This document shows positions 62,055 to 64,000 of a stretch of 64,000 nucleotides of DNA, piece by piece. Source of the stretch: Desulfosediminicola ganghwensis (lineage in GTDB: Bacteria > Desulfobacterota > Desulfobulbia > Desulfobulbales > Desulfocapsaceae); contig NZ_CP050699.1 in NCBI RefSeq assembly GCF_005116675.2, positions 2,813,001 to 2,877,000 on the forward strand, in the 5' to 3' direction. The notes beneath the pieces were generated by a model that was given only the letters and a program-made list of their open reading frames with translations, was not told the DNA's origin and made no database searches. How positions within the stretch are numbered: position 1 is the stretch's first letter; the number at the start of each line of letters is the position of its first letter. The position numbers and the translations under genes were made by a program.

Positions 62055-63866
62055 GTGACAAAGATCAGCGAGAATTCACTCTGGATGTCCGGAAACGAAG
62101 CGATTGCTCTTGGCGCTGTAGAGGCAGGAGTAAAGGTTGCTTCAGGTTATCCCGGTACACCTTCCACGGAAATTATGGAAAACCTGTCGACCTACGACGG
62201 GGTATATACGGAATGGGCCCCGAACGAAAAAGTAGGTCTGGAGGTCGCCATAGGCGCGTCCTATGCGGGCGGCAGGGCGCTGGCCACCATGAAACACGTT
62301 GGCGTCAACGTGGCTGCTGATCCGCTTTTTACCGCTGCCTACACCGGTGTATGCGGTGGGTTGGTGCTGGTTACAGCCGATGACCCGGAAATGCACTCCT
62401 CCCAGAATGAGCAGGACAACCGTAACTACGCTTTTGCCGCGAAGTTGCCTATGCTGGAGCCATCCGACCCGGCAGAGGCCAAAGAGATGCTGAAAGTGGC
62501 CTACGATCTGAGCGAAGAGCTGGATACCCCGGTAATGCTTCGCATCACCACCCGTATCGCCCATGTAAAGGGAGTGGTACAAAAGGGTGAAATGGTCACT
62601 GGTAATCCGGCTTGCGGCATCAATAAGGTACCGCAGAAGATGGTCATGCTGCCTGCCATCGCCCGTGGCCGCAGGGTGTATGTTGAAGAGCGCATGAATA
62701 AATGTACGGAGCTTGCCGAAACCACAGAGCTGAACCGGATAGAAGAGGGCGATACCAGACGTGGTTTTATTACTTCAGGTGTATCCTATCTCTATGTGAA
62801 AGAGGCATTTCCGGAAGCGGCTGTATTAAAACTCGGTATGTGCTGGCCGTTGCCGGAACAGAAAATCCGTGAATTTGCCGACATGGTCGACGAACTGTAT
62901 GTGGTGGAAGAGCTTGATCCGTTTCTCGAAAACCATATTAAGGCGATGGGTATTGATTGCATTGGTAAAGAGCGTATCCCGAATCAGGGTGAGCTGAATA
63001 CCGCTATTGTGCGTGAGTCCATCGAGCAGAATAAACGGGATGATCTATTTGCCCCGGTTCAGTTGCCGATGCGACCGCCTAATATGTGCGCCGGTTGTCC
63101 GCACCGCGGCATATTCTTTAATCTCTCAAAACTCAATGTGTTTGTTTCCGGTGATATCGGCTGCTACACTCTCGGTTTTCTGCCGCCGTTATCTGCGATG
63201 GATTCCTGTGTCTGCATGGGTGCTTCCGTCACCGTGGCGCACGGCATGGTTAAGGCGCTTGGTGAAGGCAGTCACGACAAGGTTGTCTCGGTTATCGGCG
63301 ACTCCACCTTTATGCACTCAGGTGTCACCGGTCTGATCAACTCCGTTTATAACGAGAGCGCTGCCACCACTATCATTCTCGATAACCGCATCACCGCCAT
63401 GACCGGTCAGCAGAACAACCCGGCCAGTGGTCACTCCATCAAGGGCGAGGCTGCCCATGAGATCGATATTGAAGGACTGTGTCGATCCATCGGGGTGAAA
63501 CACATCTTTGTGGTCAATCCCCACGATGTACCGGAGAGTAAGAAGGTGCTGAAAGAGGCCATCGCCCTGGATGAGCCTTCGGTGGTGATCTCCAAAGCGC
63601 CTTGTGTACTCTTGCCGGAGATGAAGGAGAGAAAGCCGGTCTCCTATTTCACTCACCAGGAGAACTGTGTGGGCTGTATGGCCTGTATTCGCCTTGGTTG
63701 CCCGGCGATCAGCTGGACCGCCTTTGCTGAAGGTGAGGCAGAAGCCAAAGGGTTCAGGCCAAAGCAGAAAGGTGTCTCCCAAATCGATGAAATTCTCTGC
63801 AATGACTGTGGACAGTGTGCGTCTCTCTGCAAGTTTGAGGCTATCACCAGAAAGGAGGAAAGATAA
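62055..63866 (+). CDS. iorA: indolepyruvate ferredoxin oxidoreductase, alpha subunit
   Basis: 603 residues. A pyruvate-ferredoxin-oxidoreductase-like N-terminus (SGNEAIALGAVEAGVKVASG and GYPGTPSTEIMENL) is followed by the TPP-binding half with CAGCPHRGIFFNLSKLNVFV near 345, GDIGCYTLGFLPPLSAMDSC and GDSTFMHSGVTGLINSVYNE. Two ferredoxin-type motifs end it: CVGCMACIRLGCPAISW and CNDCGQCASLCKFEAI. The first of these departs from the standard CxxCxxCxxxCP spacing (CVGCMACIRLGCP fits CxxCxxCxxxxC), as in other IorA proteins. It oxidises aryl pyruvates with CoA and reduces ferredoxin. The stop overlaps iorB by one base. Confidence 0.95.
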   Translation: MTKISENSLWMSGNEAIALGAVEAGVKVASGYPGTPSTEIMENLSTYDGVYTEWAPNEKVGLEVAIGASYAGGRALATMKHVGVNVAADPLFTAAYTGVCGGLVLVTADDPEMHSSQNEQDNRNYAFAAKLPMLEPSDPAEAKEMLKVAYDLSEELDTPVMLRITTRIAHVKGVVQKGEMVTGNPACGINKVPQKMVMLPAIARGRRVYVEERMNKCTELAETTELNRIEEGDTRRGFITSGVSYLYVKEAFPEAAVLKLGMCWPLPEQKIREFADMVDELYVVEELDPFLENHIKAMGIDCIGKERIPNQGELNTAIVRESIEQNKRDDLFAPVQLPMRPPNMCAGCPHRGIFFNLSKLNVFVSGDIGCYTLGFLPPLSAMDSCVCMGASVTVAHGMVKALGEGSHDKVVSVIGDSTFMHSGVTGLINSVYNESAATTIILDNRITAMTGQQNNPASGHSIKGEAAHEIDIEGLCRSIGVKHIFVVNPHDVPESKKVLKEAIALDEPSVVISKAPCVLLPEMKERKPVSYFTHQENCVGCMACIRLGCPAISWTAFAEGEAEAKGFRPKQKGVSQIDEILCNDCGQCASLCKFEAITRKEER

Positions 63867-64000
63867 TGGAAGCAACAGGAAACATCCTCTTTTCAGGGGT
63901 AGGTGGGCAGGGCATTCTGCTGGCCAGTGAGATTACCGCACTCGGTCTGCTTGGTGCCGGATTTGATGTGAAAAAAAGTGAAGTACACGGCATGGCACAG
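63866..64000 (+). CDS. iorB: indolepyruvate ferredoxin oxidoreductase beta subunit, N-terminus
   Basis: The first 45 residues are visible, running off the window edge. The gene opens MEATGNILFSGVGGQGILLA and contains KKSEVHGMAQ, the standard start of the IorB/PFOR-gamma domain. ATG overlaps the iorA TAA by one base behind AAAGGAGGAA, so the two subunits are cotranslated. Confidence 0.93.
   Translation, partial: MEATGNILFSGVGGQGILLASEITALGLLGAGFDVKKSEVHGMAQ

Overview
The window looks like chromosomal DNA of a Gram-negative, anaerobic Desulfobacterota (deltaproteobacterial) organism, probably close to the Desulfobulbales. This is inferred from gene content, not from rRNA, which is absent. The pointers are a GspN-containing type II secretion operon, a multihaem cytochrome c, ferredoxin-dependent indolepyruvate oxidoreductase, rubredoxin-like proteins, DUF2318, and a probable UGA-encoded selenocysteine. 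Nearly all genes are ordinary chromosomal genes. No integrase, transposase, CRISPR array or prophage was seen.

Layout. (1) 1-17079: a full type II secretion locus. gspA and gspB (cut by the window edge) run leftward. gspF, a CFI-box surface/secreted protein, gspG-H-I-J-K-L-M-N-C-D-E and a DUF2452-like gene run rightward. (2) 17300-23060: a small membrane protein, a VOC protein, then sucrose synthase converging on sucrose-phosphate synthase. (3) 23450-29728: sulfur amino-acid genes on the minus strand. metY-metX-metW-cysE-cysK make cysteine and homocysteine from acylated serine and homoserine, and a LysR regulator with an apparent ATC start lies downstream. (4) 29844-34762: a TPR protein, glycogen phosphorylase, PsiE-like and universal stress proteins. 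(5) 35017-39355: two copies of tRNA-Cys with their own promoters and terminators, then rnc, an Elp3-like radical SAM gene and an ABC-F ATPase. (6) 39511-43703: a Cys/His-rich exported protein, DUF2318 protein and FtsX-type ABC transporter (probable metal handling), an orphan gene fragment, and a double-rubredoxin membrane protein. (7) 43792-49279: gltS, an ADP-ribosylglycohydrolase, a flavin amine oxidase, a 61-residue protein and an M20 peptidase. (8) 49595-53878: a MacA-like adaptor, ATPase and two permeases. (9) 54103-57637: a five-haem cytochrome gene with an in-frame TGA, a gene-poor stretch with a broken subtilase, a lipoprotein and a rhodanese. (10) 57947-64000: cardiolipin synthase, argA, a CBS-ACT protein, and iorA with the start of iorB.

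Most notable: the cytochrome whose conserved-looking frame runs through TGA at 54433-54435 (selenocysteine candidate); the CFI-box protein inside the secretion operon; the metal-handling cassette at 39511-42551; the lysR gene that has no ATG, GTG or TTG ahead of its helix-turn-helix; and rnc, whose leader must overlap the antisense strand of a tRNA-Cys gene.
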